Positions 8,500 through 17,586 of a stretch of 59,414 bases of DNA are shown piece by piece (the first letter of the stretch is position 1; every line of letters begins with the position of its first letter). Position numbers and translations under genes: made by a program. This stretch comes from CAWFPR01 sp963817635. Its GTDB lineage: Bacteria; Acidobacteriota; Vicinamibacteria; Vicinamibacterales; 2-12-FULL-66-21. Under the pieces are notes generated by a model, which had not been told where the DNA came from, made no database searches, and was given only the letters and a program-made list of their open reading frames with translations. The stretch is from NCBI GenBank assembly GCA_963817635.1, contig CAWFPR010000031.1, forward strand, positions 1 to 59,414, written 5' to 3'.

Positions 8500-9914
8500 A
8501 TGGTCATCCACTCGCCTCGGCTGGTCGTGGGCGGGCTCGGGGGCGACAGCGGCAAGACGCTGGCCTCCGTTGGAATCATTCGCGCGCTCGCGCGGCGCGG
8601 CCTCTCCGTGGCGCCGTTCAAGAAGGGGCCCGACTTCATCGATGCGGCGTGGCTCGGAGCGGCGGCTGGACGTCCAGGGCGCAACCTCGACACGTTCCTG
8701 ATGCGGCCCGAAGCGCTCGGCCTGTCGCTGCACGGCGCCGGGGCGAGCGACCTCGTCCTCATCGAAGGCAACCGGGGCCTCCATGACGGGGCTGACGCGC
8801 TCGGCACCCACTCCACGGCCGAACTCGCCAAACGCCTGGGCGCGCCGGTCGTGGTCGTCGTGGACGCCACCAAGGCGACGCGCACGCTCGCGGCGTGCGT
8901 GCACGGCTGCGCGGTCATCGATCCGTCGCTGACGATCGCCGGCGTCGTGCTCAACCGCGTGGCCACGCTCAGGCACGAGCGCGTCGTGCGGGATGCGTTT
9001 GCCGCGGTCGGCGGACCGCCGGTCCTCGGGGCGCTTCCGCGCCTCTCGCCGGATCCGCTGCCGTCGCGGCACCTGGGTCTCATCACCGCCCGCGAGCACG
9101 CGATGCGCGAGTCGGTCATCGACCGCGCGGCCGACCTGGCCGCTTCGCACATCGATCTCGACGCGTTGCTGGATCTGGCGCGCCGCGCCGGAGCCGTCAG
9201 CTTTCCCGAGCCGGCCGCGGCGGCCCCGCGCACCGGCTCGGTGCGGATCGGACTGCTGCGCGACGATGCGTTCTCGTTCTACTACCCGGAGAACCTCGAA
9301 GCGCTCATCCAGGCCGGAGCCAGGCTCATCGAAATCTCGCCGCTGCGCGACGCCCATCTTCCGGACGTCGACGGCATCTACATCGGCGGGGGATTTCCCG
9401 AGGTCCACGCCGACGCGCTCGAAGCCAACGCCAGCCTGCGCGGCGACATCAAGGCGGCGGCGAGGTCCGGCCTGCCGATCTACGCCGAGTGCGGCGGCCT
9501 GATGTATCTCGCCCGCGAACTGCGGCAGCCCGACGGGTCGCACGCGATGTGCGGCGTGTTCGACGTGGTGGTGGAGCAGACGGGACGCCCGCAGGGGCAT
9601 GGCTACGTCGAGGCGCGCGTTGACACGCCCAACCCGTTCTTCGCCGTCGGCGCACGGCTGCGCGGGCACGAATTTCACTACTCGCGCGTGGTCGAGGGCG
9701 CGCTGGCCTCCGCGCTCCAGATCGAACGGGGCGTCGGCCTCGGCAACGGCCGCGATGGACTGGTAACACACCGCGTGTGGGCGTCCTACCTGCACCTGCA
9801 CGCGCTCGGCACACCTGAATGGGCAGGAGCAGTGGTCGCGGCGGCACTCGCGGCACGGCGGGAACGTCCCTCCGTGGCAGGCGCGCGGCGGCGGGCGCAG
9901 GGAGCGCATCATGA
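8500..9914 (+). CDS. dsrN: DsrN, siroheme amidase (CbiA/CobB-type glutamine amidotransferase)
   Basis: Converts siroheme to the siro(am)ide carried by DsrAB, using glutamine and ATP. P-loop domain at the N-terminus (GGLGGDSGKTLASVGIIRAL, KGPDFIDAAWL); C-terminal class I glutaminase-type domain with nucleophile Cys in IYAECGGLMYL, GHEFHYS and SYLHLHALGTPEWA. The family has about 460 residues. The raw frame does not stop here but runs on through the next gene to 10443. One missing base after about 9843 would bring it into the frame that stops at TGA 9912-9914, giving an ATGA overlap with the TPR gene and a 471-aa protein. I take that as the true end. Confidence 0.88.
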
Positions 9915-10489
9915 ACACGGAATTGATCACCGAACGAATCAGCCGGTGCCAGCAGAGCGTCGAACGCGAGCCGGAATCGGCCGCGGCGCGCTTCAACCTC
10001 GGACTGGCTTACACGGCACGAGGCCTCGTGGATCGCGCGGAACGCGAATACCGCGCCGCCGTCTCCATCGATCCCGGCCTCGTCGAAGCGTGGGTGAACC
10101 TGGGCGGCATCCTGCTCCTGAAATGGGATTTCGACGGCGCGGCCGCCGCGCTGCGGGAGGCGATCGCCCGCCGCCCCGAACTCGTCGATGCGCACTACAA
10201 CCTGTCCCAGGCGCACCTGTATCGCGGAGACGCGCCGGCGCTCGTCGCGAGCTGCCAGCGGGTGCTCGAACTGCAGCCGGACCACGCCGCCGGCCACTAT
10301 TTCCTGGCGGTGGGCCTGCTTTCGCTGGGAGACATCGACGCGGCCCGCGCGTCGTCGAGCCGAGCCGTCGCGCTCGGCTATCGGCCGTTGCCGGAGTTTC
10401 TCCGGCGCCTCGAACAATGCGATCGCGCACAGGCTCCGGGTAGGCCGGATGCGGAGGCCGTCGCTTCGTTACCGTCAAAGGAGAATTGA
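9911..10489 (+). CDS. TPR-repeat protein, 192 aa
   Basis: Soluble protein with three to four tetratricopeptide repeats: ARFNLGLAYTARGLVDRAER, VEAWVNLGGILLLKWDFDGA, VDAHYNLSQAHLYRGDAPAL, AGHYFLAVGLLSLGDIDAAR. TPRs form a superhelical scaffold for protein partners. No signal peptide, so probably cytoplasmic. It starts at ATG 9911 in an ATGA overlap with the restored dsrN stop and ends three bases before dsrC, so it is co-translated between two Dsr genes. A chaperone or assembly role for DsrC or DsrAB is inference from position. Confidence 0.8.
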   Translation: MNTELITERISRCQQSVEREPESAAARFNLGLAYTARGLVDRAEREYRAAVSIDPGLVEAWVNLGGILLLKWDFDGAAAALREAIARRPELVDAHYNLSQAHLYRGDAPALVASCQRVLELQPDHAAGHYFLAVGLLSLGDIDAARASSSRAVALGYRPLPEFLRRLEQCDRAQAPGRPDAEAVASLPSKEN

Positions 10490-10492
10490 GAC

Positions 10493-10810
10493 ATGCCCAC
10501 GTTCACGCACGCAGACATCACCGTAGCCGTCGACGAAGATGGCTTCATGCTGGAGCCGGATCAGTGGACCGAGGCGGTGGCGGGCGCGCTCGCGTCGACC
10601 GAAGGGGTGCAGGTCCTCAACGACGAGCACTGGAAGATCGTCAACTATCTGCGCAACTACTACCTCCAGTTCGGCGTGGCGCCGATGATTCGCAAGCTGT
10701 GTAAGGAAACCGGCTGCGATTTGAAGCGGATGTACGCGCTGTTCCCGTCCGGGCCGGCGAAGGGCGCATGCAAGGTGGCCGGGCTGCCGAAGCCCACCGG
10801 TTGCGTGTAG
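10493..10810 (+). CDS. dsrC: DsrC, sulfur-carrier substrate protein of sulfite reductase
   Basis: 105 aa. DsrC carries sulfur from DsrAB as a trisulfide on its flexible C-terminal arm and is reprocessed by DsrMKJOP. Both catalytic cysteines are present at the right spacing: Cys93 in AKGACK and Cys104 as the penultimate residue (PTGCV), ten residues apart. TusE-like homologues lack Cys93, so this is a true DsrC. Body motifs DEDGFMLEPDQWTEAVA and HWKIVNYLRNYYLQFGVAP are typical. A GGAGAATTGAG ribosome site overlaps the TPR gene end. A strong hairpin follows at 10831. Confidence 0.95.
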   Translation: MPTFTHADITVAVDEDGFMLEPDQWTEAVAGALASTEGVQVLNDEHWKIVNYLRNYYLQFGVAPMIRKLCKETGCDLKRMYALFPSGPAKGACKVAGLPKPTGCV

Positions 10811-10830
10811 AGCCTCCCACTCACCCGCCT

Positions 10831-10858
10831 CGCGGCGTTACCTGCCGGTAACGCCGCG
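10831..10858. terminator. Strong hairpin after dsrC
   Basis: A perfect 11-bp stem (GCGGCGTTACC and GGTAACGCCGC, loop TGCC), extendable by one G-C pair, begins 21 bases after the dsrC stop. No U tract follows, so partial termination or mRNA 3'-end protection is more likely than full termination, allowing more DsrC than the membrane complex downstream. Confidence 0.6.
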
Positions 10859-10991
10859 CGCGCGCGCTGCATCCTTCCCGCCGCCTCACGCCCCGTAACT
10901 CCCTGCCAATACAGGCTTTGGTCGCTCCGTCTTGCCGTGGCGCCGCAGAGGCACACCTGTTGCTCACGAGGGTGCCAATGGAGGGCCGTCC

Positions 10992-11504
10992 TTGTCCGGT
11001 GATTTGGTCAGTCTCGAGTCGCTTCTGCGAGGCCGCCAGGCCCAGATCCTGGGTACCTGGCGCGAACTGATTCTGGCTACCTACCCGGAGCCAACCGCCC
11101 GTTTTCTCGATGCCGTGCGAGACCCGTTCCGCGACCCGATCGGGCATCGCCTGCACGAGGCGACGGAGGCGCTCCTCGAAGGCATCGTGCAGGGACGGCC
11201 ATTCCATGATCTCGACGAGGCGCTCGACCGGGTGCTTCGTGTGCGCGCCGTCCAGGCGCAGCCGCCCTCGCAGGCGCTGGACTTCGTCTTCCTGCTGAAG
11301 CGCGCCTGCCGCCAGGGGCTGAGTGACGTGCTCGACGAACGGGCCCGAACCGCGCTCGACGCGCGGCTCGACGGCCTCGCCTGCCGCGCCTTCGACGTCT
11401 ACATGCGCTGCCGGGAAGAGATTCACGAGATTCGTGTGCGCGACGTGCGCCGACGGGTGGCGACGATGTATGAGCGATTGACCGAAGGGACGGTGACGCC
11501 ATGA
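10992..11504 (+). CDS. RsbRD N-terminal-domain-like protein preceding dsrM
   Basis: 170-aa helical globin-fold-like sensor domain related to the N-terminal domain of RsbR/RsbRD stressosome proteins. Similar stand-alone genes sit just before dsrM in many sulfate reducers, where their role is not established. Motifs: RQAQILGTWRELILATYPEP, then FRDPIGHRLHEATEALLEGI, ALDFVFLLKRACRQGLSDVL. Start taken as TTG 10992 because GGAGGG lies 8-12 bases upstream; the frame extends 5' without a site. It overlaps dsrM by four bases (ATGA). No STAS domain or heme-ligating residue is obvious. A sensor of redox or gas state for the complex is possible. Confidence 0.7.
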   Translation: MSGDLVSLESLLRGRQAQILGTWRELILATYPEPTARFLDAVRDPFRDPIGHRLHEATEALLEGIVQGRPFHDLDEALDRVLRVRAVQAQPPSQALDFVFLLKRACRQGLSDVLDERARTALDARLDGLACRAFDVYMRCREEIHEIRVRDVRRRVATMYERLTEGTVTP

Positions 11505-12485
11505 GGCTCGTCTGGGCGCTCGTGGCCGTGGCGGCGCTTGCGCTGGCCGGCTGGCTCGGGTCGGACCACCGCTGGCTGCTCGGCGTCGTGGTGCCGGGCG
11601 CGGCGTTCGTCGTCTTCGTCGCGGGCGTGATGTATCGCGTCACGCGGTGGGCGATGGCGCCGGTGCCGTTCAACATCACGAGCGTGGGCGGACAGCAGGC
11701 GACGCTGCCGTGGATTCCGCACTCGCGGCTGGACAGTCCGAGCCAACGGCCGCGAAGTCGCGCTGCGCCTGGCGCTCGACGTGCTGCTGTTCCGGTCGCT
11801 CTTCCGCAACACCCGCGTCCGCCGCGGGGCGCTGCGCCTGCCGGTGCACGATTCCGAGCGGCTGCTGTGGCTCGGGGCACTGACGTTCCACTGGACCCTG
11901 CTGATCGTCGTCGTGCGGCACCTGCGGTTCTTCCTCGAACCGGTGCCGGCGCTCCTCGCGCAGGTCGAACGCTGGGACGGGTTCTTCCAGGTGACGGCGC
12001 CGACGCTGCTGGCGTCCGACGCCCTGCTGATGGCCGCGCTGCTGTTCCTGCTGGCGCGGCGGCTGTTCGACCGCAAACTGCGGTACCTGTCGCTCGCCAC
12101 CGACTATTTCCCGCTCGTGCTCATCGGGTGCATCGCGTCGAGCGGGATCTACATGCGATACCTCGGCAAGGTCGACCTGATCGCCGTCAAGGAACTGGCG
12201 CTCGGCCTGGCGACGCTGCAACCGCGCGTGCCCGAGACGCTCGCGCCGCTCTTCATGGTGCACCTGCTCCTGGTGAGCGTGCTCCTCGCGTACTTTCCGT
12301 TCAGCAAGCTCATGCACATGGGCGGCATCTTCCTCAGCCCGACCCGGACGCTGGCCAACGACAACCGCCGGCGCCGCCACATCAACCCCTGGAACCCCGA
12401 GGTGGACGTGCATACCTACCAGCAGTGGGAAGACGAATTCAGGGACAAGCTGACGGCGGCGGGCATTCCCCTCGAGAGGCCCTGA
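11501..12485 (+). CDS. dsrM: DsrM, diheme b membrane subunit (NarI-like), one frameshift
   Basis: Integral membrane cytochrome b subunit that oxidises menaquinol and feeds DsrK. Five to six membrane helices are visible: MRLVWALVAVAALALAGWLG, VVVPGAAFVVFVAGVMY, ALTFHWTLLIVVVRHLRFFL, LLMAALLFLLARRLF, YFPLVLIGCIASSGIYMRYL, LAPLFMVHLLLVSVLLAYFPFSKLMHM, with conserved His residues for two b hemes. At about 11744 the frame shifts by one inserted base; similarity continues as GREVALRLALDVLLFRSLFRNT. Restored length is 327 aa, normal for DsrM. It starts in an ATGA overlap and ends four bases before dsrK. Confidence 0.9.
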
Positions 12486-12489
12486 CGCG

Positions 12490-14145
12490 ATGGAGAAATC
12501 CCCCGACGACCTGCTCCGCGACGACTGGACGCCGGACTCCGGCCGACGTGCTGGACCCGACGATCGACTTCGAGGCGCGGCGGGGAAGCTGGAGCTATCC
12601 GGCGGCCGCCAAGAACCTGAAATACCTCGACTTCGCGAACCCGAGGGACTGGTCGCCGACCGACGCGGACTGGAAGCTTCCGCCGGACTGGCGCGAAATC
12701 CTGCGCGCCGGCTTCCAGGAGCGCCTGGCCAAGTACCGCTCGCTGCGGCTCTTCCTCGACGTCTGCGTCCGCTGCGGCGCGTGCGCTGACAAGTGTCACT
12801 TCTTCATCGGGTCAGGCGATCCGAAGAACATGCCGGTCGATGCGCGCCGAGCTGCTGCGCTCGGTCTATCGCAACGATTTCACGGTGGCGGGTCGCCTGC
12901 TCGGCGGCCTCGCGGGCGCGCGCGAGCTGACCCCCGAGGTGCTGAAGGAGTGGTACTACTACTTCTACCAGTGCACCGAGTGCCGCCGCTGTTCGGTCTT
13001 CTGTCCGTACGGCATCGACACGGCCGAAATCACGATGCTCGCGCGCGAGCTGCTGTCGCTGGTCGGGCTGAACATCAACTGGGTGATGGAGCCGGCCGCC
13101 AACTGTCACCGCACCGGCAATCACCTGGGCATCCAGCCGCACACCTTCAAGGACAATATCGAGTTCCTCTGCGACGAACTCGCCGACTGCACCGGCGTGC
13201 GCGTCAATCCGTCGATCAACCGGAAGGGCGCCGAGATCCTCCTGGTCGTGCCGTCGGCCGATTACTTCGCGGATCCGGGCATCTACACCTTCATGGGCTA
13301 CCTGCTCCTCTTCGAGCACATCGGCCTCGACTACACGCTGAGCGCCTACGCCTCGGAAGGGGGGAACTTCGGCCTCTTCACCTCGCACGACATGATGAAG
13401 CGGCTCAACTACAAGATCTACGCCGAGGCGAAGCGGCTCGGCGTGAAGTGGATCCTGGGCGGCGAGTGCGGCCACATGTGGCGGGTCGTGCACCAGTACA
13501 TGGACACGATGAACGGCCCGGCCGACTTTCTCGAGCAGCCGGTCTCGCCGATCACGGGCACGCGCTTCACGAATGCCGCGTCCACGCGCATGGTCCACAT
13601 CTGCGAGTTCACCTCGGACCTGATCCACGAAGGGCGCCTGCGCCTCGACCCGTCGCGCAACGATCATCTCCGCGTCACGTTCCACGACTCGTGCAACCCG
13701 TCCCGGGCGATGGGACTGCTCGAGGAGCCGCGCTACGTCATCAACGCGGTCTGCAATCACTTCTTCGAGATGCCCGAGAACACCATCCGCGAGCAGACGT
13801 TCTGCTGCGGCGGAGGGGCGGGGCTCGGCAACGACGAGAACATGGAGATGCGGCTGCGCGGCGGCATGCCGCGCGGCGCCGCGGTCGCGCACGTCCGCGA
13901 CCGCCACGGCGTCAACCAGCTCGCCTGCGTGTGCGCCATCGATCGCGCGACGCTGCCGGCGCTCGTCGAGTACCTGGGCGCCCGGCGTCGAGGTCACCGG
14001 CGTGCACGAAATGGTCGGCAACGCGCTCGTGATGGCCGGCGAGACGCCGCGCGACAAGGACCTGCGGGGCCGTCCGCTCGTCGCGGCGACCGCGGCTTCG
14101 ACACCGGAGGTCGTGCCGGCCTCCCCTGAGGTGGCCCATGTATGA
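12490..14145 (+). CDS. dsrK: DsrK, HdrD-like catalytic iron-sulfur subunit, three frameshifts
   Basis: Cytoplasmic subunit thought to reduce the DsrC trisulfide. Restored length is about 550 aa, normal for DsrK. Seen: CVRCGACADKCHFF and CTECRRCSVFCPYGID (two 4Fe-4S clusters) and the heterodisulfide-reductase type CCG site (EQTFCCGGGAGLGN) with upstream FHDSCNPSRAMG. Three +1 shifts are needed, near 12540, 12839 (MPV then MRAELLRSVYRNDF) and 13980 (EYLGA then PGVEVTGVHEMVGNALV). After each, the next frame continues the family sequence immediately. The stop at 14143-14145 overlaps dsrJ by eight bases. Three indels in one otherwise well-conserved gene favour read errors over decay. Confidence 0.9.
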
Positions 14146-14525
14146 CGCTCGCCGGGTCCTGCCCGGCCTCCTGGTATTCGTGATCATCGCGACGCTCCCC
14201 ATCTGGGTGAACGCCGCGCGCGGCGCCGAACCGCTCGTGCCCCAGATCGAGAAGCCGGTGGGCACCGACCCCTGCGTGCTCGACGGACCGACCATGCGCG
14301 TCGAACACATGCGGCTGCTCATGACGTGGCGCGACGAGGTCGTGCGCACGGGCTCGCGCACGTTCGTGACCGCCGACGGCCGCCGCGTGCGCAAGAGCCT
14401 GACCGGCAGTTGCCTCGGGTGCCACAAGGACAAGGGCGCCTCGTGCGACCGGTGTCACGCCTACGCGAACGTGCACCCGTACCTGCTTCGACTGTCACGC
14501 GGACAAGGGAGGCACGCGGCCATGA
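14138..14525 (+). CDS. dsrJ: DsrJ, periplasmic triheme cytochrome c, one frameshift
   Basis: 128-aa cytochrome with an uncleaved or signal-like N-terminal helix (VLPGLLVFVIIATLPIWVNA) and three c-heme motifs: CLGCH (92-96), CDRCH (103-107) and CFDCH (116-120). It is the periplasmic electron carrier of the DsrMKJOP complex. The third heme is seen only if one extra C near 14481 is removed; the frame then ends at TGA 14523-14525 in an ATGA overlap with dsrO. Without the correction the frame reads into dsrO as a false 389-aa fusion. Confidence 0.88.
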
Positions 14526-15307
14526 CGATGGAGCGACGGACATTCGTCAAGCTCGGCGGCCTCGCCGCGCTGGGGCTCATCGGCGCCGAGAAGGGAGTCG
14601 CCCAGGCCACCGCCCCGGACGCCGCCGCGGTGGTGACCGGCCAGGCCGGCAGCGCGCCGTCGGCCGAGCACCGCTGGGCCATGGTGATCGACACGTCCGT
14701 GTGCCGGCGCGACCAGGGCTGCACCGACTGCATCGCCGCCTGCAACCGCGTGCACAACGTGCCGGCGCTGCCCGACCTGCAGGAAGAGGTCAAGTGGATC
14801 TGGAAGGAGCCACTGCCCGAGGCGTTGCCTGATGTGCGGCAGCAGTACCTGCCCGAGGGCATCGCCGAACAGCCGGTGCTGGTCTTCTGCAATCACTGCG
14901 ACACGCCGGCCTGCACGAAGGTCTGCCCGACCGGCGCCACCTGGAAGCGCGAGGACGGCATCGTGATGATGGACTGGCACCGGTGCATCGGCTGCCGGTA
15001 CTGCATCGCGGCCTGTCCCTACGGTTCGCGCAGCTTCAACTGGCGCGACCCGCGGCCGTACATTGCGACGGTCGATCCCGCGTTTCCGACCCGTACCCGC
15101 GGCGTGGTGGAGAAGTGCAACTTCTGCGAGGAGCGCCTGGCCGATGGCCTGTCGCCGGCCTGCGTGCAGGGCTGTCCAGAGAAAGCCATGGTATTCGGCG
15201 ATCTGAAGGACCCGGCATCCGAGATCCGGCGGCGGCTGGCCGAGCGCCCCGCGCTGCGGCGCCGCCCGGCGCTCGGGACGGAACCGCAGGTCTATTACCT
15301 GCTGTGA
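14522..15307 (+). CDS. dsrO: DsrO, periplasmic four-cluster ferredoxin subunit with Tat signal
   Basis: 261-aa periplasmic iron-sulfur subunit related to DmsB/NrfC. A twin-arginine signal is visible at the start (ERRTFVKLGGLAALGLIG). Four cysteine groups follow: CRRDQGCTDCIAAC, CNHCDTPACTKVCP, CIGCRYCIAACPYG and CNFCEE to CVQGCP, enough for four 4Fe-4S clusters. ATG 14522 overlaps the restored dsrJ stop; a second ATG two codons on is possible. Frame intact. It sits between dsrJ and dsrP as in the standard MKJOP order. Confidence 0.93.
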   Translation: MTMERRTFVKLGGLAALGLIGAEKGVAQATAPDAAAVVTGQAGSAPSAEHRWAMVIDTSVCRRDQGCTDCIAACNRVHNVPALPDLQEEVKWIWKEPLPEALPDVRQQYLPEGIAEQPVLVFCNHCDTPACTKVCPTGATWKREDGIVMMDWHRCIGCRYCIAACPYGSRSFNWRDPRPYIATVDPAFPTRTRGVVEKCNFCEERLADGLSPACVQGCPEKAMVFGDLKDPASEIRRRLAERPALRRRPALGTEPQVYYLL

Positions 15308-15314
15308 GGATCTG

Positions 15315-16472
15315 ATGCTCGAACAGGCATTCCGGGGTGGTCGGCGGTACTGGTCGTGGGTCGCGCTTCTGCTCGTCGTGATGGCGGTCGGCGCCGCCTG
15401 CTACCTGCGGCAACTGAACGAGGGCCTGTCGATTACCGGCCTCAGCCGCGACGTCACGTGGGGCTTCTACATCGCGCAGTTCACGTTCCTGGTCGGCGTC
15501 GCCGCCTCGGCTGTGATGGTCGTGCTGCCGTACTACCTGCACGACTTCAAGAGCTTCGGACGGCTCACCGTGCTCGGCGAGTTCCTGGCGATTGCCGCCG
15601 TCGCGATGTGCCTCATGTTCATCATCGCCGACCTGGGCCAGCCCGGGCGCGCCCTGAACATGGTGCTGCATCCGTCGCCGCGCTCGATCCTGTTCTGGGA
15701 CATGATCGTGCTGAACGGCTACCTGGTCCTCAACGTGACCATCACGCGTGTGGGGCTGACCGCGCAGCGCACCGGCGAAGCGCCGCCACGGTGGATCAAG
15801 CCGGTAATCCTGCTGTCGATTCCCTGGGCCATCAGCATCCACACGGTCACCGCGTTCATCTATTCCGGCCTCGCGGCGCGCCCGTTCTGGATGACCGCCG
15901 TACTCGGTCCGCGGTTCCTCGCGTCGGCGTTCGCGTCCGGGCCGGCGCTCCTGATCCTGCTCTGCCTTGGCCTGGCGCGCTGGTCGCGCTTCCGCGTCGG
16001 TGAGCCGGCGATCCGGGCGCTGGCGACCATCATGACCTATGCGCTGGCGGCGAACCTGTTCTTCGTGCTCATGGAGCTCTTCACCGCCTTCTACGGCGGC
16101 ATCCCCGAACACATGGCGCACTTCCGGTATCTGTTCGCCGGGATTGGCGAGCACCGGGAGCTCGTGCCGTTCATGTGGACCGCCGAGACGCTCGCGCTCG
16201 CGGCGTTCGCCGTGCTGCTGGTGCCCGCGCTCCGGGCTCGCACGGGCCTGCTCGTCTTCGCCGCCGCGGCGGTGATCGTGTCGGTCTGGATCGAGAAGGG
16301 GCTCGGCATGGTCGTGACCGGGTTCATTCCGACGCCGCTCGGCCACGTCGCGTCCTATCGGCCGACGGCGCCCGAGCTGCTGATCTCGGCGGGCATCTAT
16401 GCGTTCGGCGCGCTGCTCGTCACAGGGTTCTATCGCATCGCGCTGTCGGTTGGACGCGAGACGGCCCACTGA
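15315..16472 (+). CDS. dsrP: DsrP, NrfD-like membrane quinone subunit
   Basis: 385-aa integral membrane protein of the NrfD/PsrC family with about ten hydrophobic helices. Recognisable blocks are WSWVALLLVVMAVGAACYLR, DVTWGFYIAQFTFLVGVAAS, FIIADLGQPGRALNM and SIPWAISIHTVTAFIYSGLA. It exchanges electrons with menaquinone on the periplasmic side for DsrJO. Intact, length normal. Seven bases after dsrO. The C-terminus ends just before the hemA start, so the operon continues into cofactor synthesis. Confidence 0.92.
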   Translation: MLEQAFRGGRRYWSWVALLLVVMAVGAACYLRQLNEGLSITGLSRDVTWGFYIAQFTFLVGVAASAVMVVLPYYLHDFKSFGRLTVLGEFLAIAAVAMCLMFIIADLGQPGRALNMVLHPSPRSILFWDMIVLNGYLVLNVTITRVGLTAQRTGEAPPRWIKPVILLSIPWAISIHTVTAFIYSGLAARPFWMTAVLGPRFLASAFASGPALLILLCLGLARWSRFRVGEPAIRALATIMTYALAANLFFVLMELFTAFYGGIPEHMAHFRYLFAGIGEHRELVPFMWTAETLALAAFAVLLVPALRARTGLLVFAAAAVIVSVWIEKGLGMVVTGFIPTPLGHVASYRPTAPELLISAGIYAFGALLVTGFYRIALSVGRETAH

Positions 16473-16503
16473 GCGGGCCGCCGCGGTTGCAGGTATTGCA
16501 CAC

Positions 16504-17520
16504 ATGATCAGTTCCGGCGCGGCGGGGCTTACGCAGGTCGGCATCGAGCGCGGGCATCCCGCGCTGGGACGCCTGGCCGCGAGGCTGGCCAGCGCTGACG
16601 TTGCTCGGTGGCCGTCGTGCGGCGCCGGGTCGCACGTGGTTGCGCTCGCCACCTGTCATCGCCTCGAACTGTACGTCGAAGAGGCAACGCCGCGCGCCGC
16701 GATCGAAGGGTTCCGCACGTGGCTCGGCGAGTCCGGCAACTCGCCCGCGCCGATCGTGCGCGAAGGACTCGACGCGGCGCGCCACCTGCTCGCCGTGTCG
16801 GCCGGCCTCGAGTCGGCCGTCATCGGAGAGGACCAGATCCTCACGCAGGTGCGCGCGGCGTATCGCGAGGCGTGCGCGCGCGGCTGCGCCGGGCCGCTCC
16901 TGCACCGGCTCTTTCATGCCGCCTTCCGCGCCGGACGGCGCGTGCGCAGCGAGACGGCGCTCGCGGCCGGTACGCGCTCGCTCGCCGGCGCGGCGGTCGC
17001 GGCGCTCCAGCAGCGGACGGGAGGCCTTCGCGGCCGGCAGGTGGCGGTGTTCGGTGCCGGCGAGACGGCGGCGCTGGCCGCGCGGCTGGCAGCGGGACGC
17101 GGCGTCGCGCGGATCCTGGTTGCCAGCCGGACGCCCTCGCATGGCACGGCGCTCGCGGATCGCGTCGGCGGCGAGGCCGTGCCGTGGGCATGGCGCGAAC
17201 GCCTGCTCGGTCAGGTCGATGCGCTCATCTGCGCCGTGCGCGCGGATCGGCCGGTAGTGACCGCCACCGCGCTGCAGGTTGCGGCCGCCGGACGCGCGGC
17301 ACGGCTGATCGTCGCCGATCTCGGAATGCCGCCCAACGTCGAGGCGACGCCGGTCGACGGTGTGGAGGTCATCGATCTCGCGGCGCTGACCGCACGTCAC
17401 CACCGGGACGGCGAACGCCGCCAGTCGGCGGTCGCTGCGGCGGATGCGATCGTGACCGAAGAACTCGAGACGTGGTCGGCGTGGAGCCGGTGGCGCGTCG
17501 AACGCCGCCAGGCGGGCTGA
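16504..17520 (+). CDS. hemA: Glutamyl-tRNA reductase, short form
   Basis: Makes glutamate-1-semialdehyde, the first committed tetrapyrrole precursor. ATG 16504 gives 338 aa with catalytic Cys51 in ATCHRLELY, the GLESAVIGEDQILTQVRAAY signature, and an NADPH site VAVFGAGETAALAARLAA. Typical GluTR has about 420 residues; the C-terminal dimerisation helix bundle is missing here, the protein ending soon after WSAWSRWRVERRQAG. Position directly after dsrP and before siroheme synthase says it supplies siroheme for DsrAB. A second, full-length HemA elsewhere in the genome would be expected if this is a dedicated copy. Confidence 0.85.
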   Translation: MISSGAAGLTQVGIERGHPALGRLAARLASADVARWPSCGAGSHVVALATCHRLELYVEEATPRAAIEGFRTWLGESGNSPAPIVREGLDAARHLLAVSAGLESAVIGEDQILTQVRAAYREACARGCAGPLLHRLFHAAFRAGRRVRSETALAAGTRSLAGAAVAALQQRTGGLRGRQVAVFGAGETAALAARLAAGRGVARILVASRTPSHGTALADRVGGEAVPWAWRERLLGQVDALICAVRADRPVVTATALQVAAAGRAARLIVADLGMPPNVEATPVDGVEVIDLAALTARHHRDGERRQSAVAAADAIVTEELETWSAWSRWRVERRQAG

Positions 17521-17522
17521 GG

Positions 17523-17576
17523 GGGACGCCGCGCAGGCGGCGCGTTGAGGGGACGCCGCGCAGGCGGCGCGTTGAG
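17523..17576. repeat. 27-bp tandem duplication between hemA and siroheme synthase
   Basis: Two exact copies of a 27-bp unit stand back to back in the 66-bp gap. Each contains the imperfect stem GCCGCGCAGGCGGC, so one or two small hairpins can form just upstream of the next ribosome binding region. It may tune expression of the fusion enzyme or simply be a slippage product. Confidence 0.7.
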
Positions 17577-17586
17577 GAATGACACC

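Noticed and set aside
6445..9996. 1183-codon open frame on the minus strand opposite dsrL and dsrN
   Set aside because: Antisense to two clearly recognisable enzymes, Arg/Asp/Gly-rich with no domain; a product of GC-rich codon structure.
8500..10443. Apparent DsrN fusion of 647 aa
   Set aside because: The extra 175 residues are an out-of-frame reading of the TPR gene; one base correction gives a normal DsrN end at 9914.
14138..15307. Apparent DsrJ-DsrO fusion of 389 aa
   Set aside because: The third heme motif and the DsrJ stop appear once one C is removed near 14481, and DsrO has its own start and Tat signal.
15036..16652. 538-codon minus-strand frame opposite dsrO and dsrP
   Set aside because: Shadow of the opposite strand; no motif or ribosome site.
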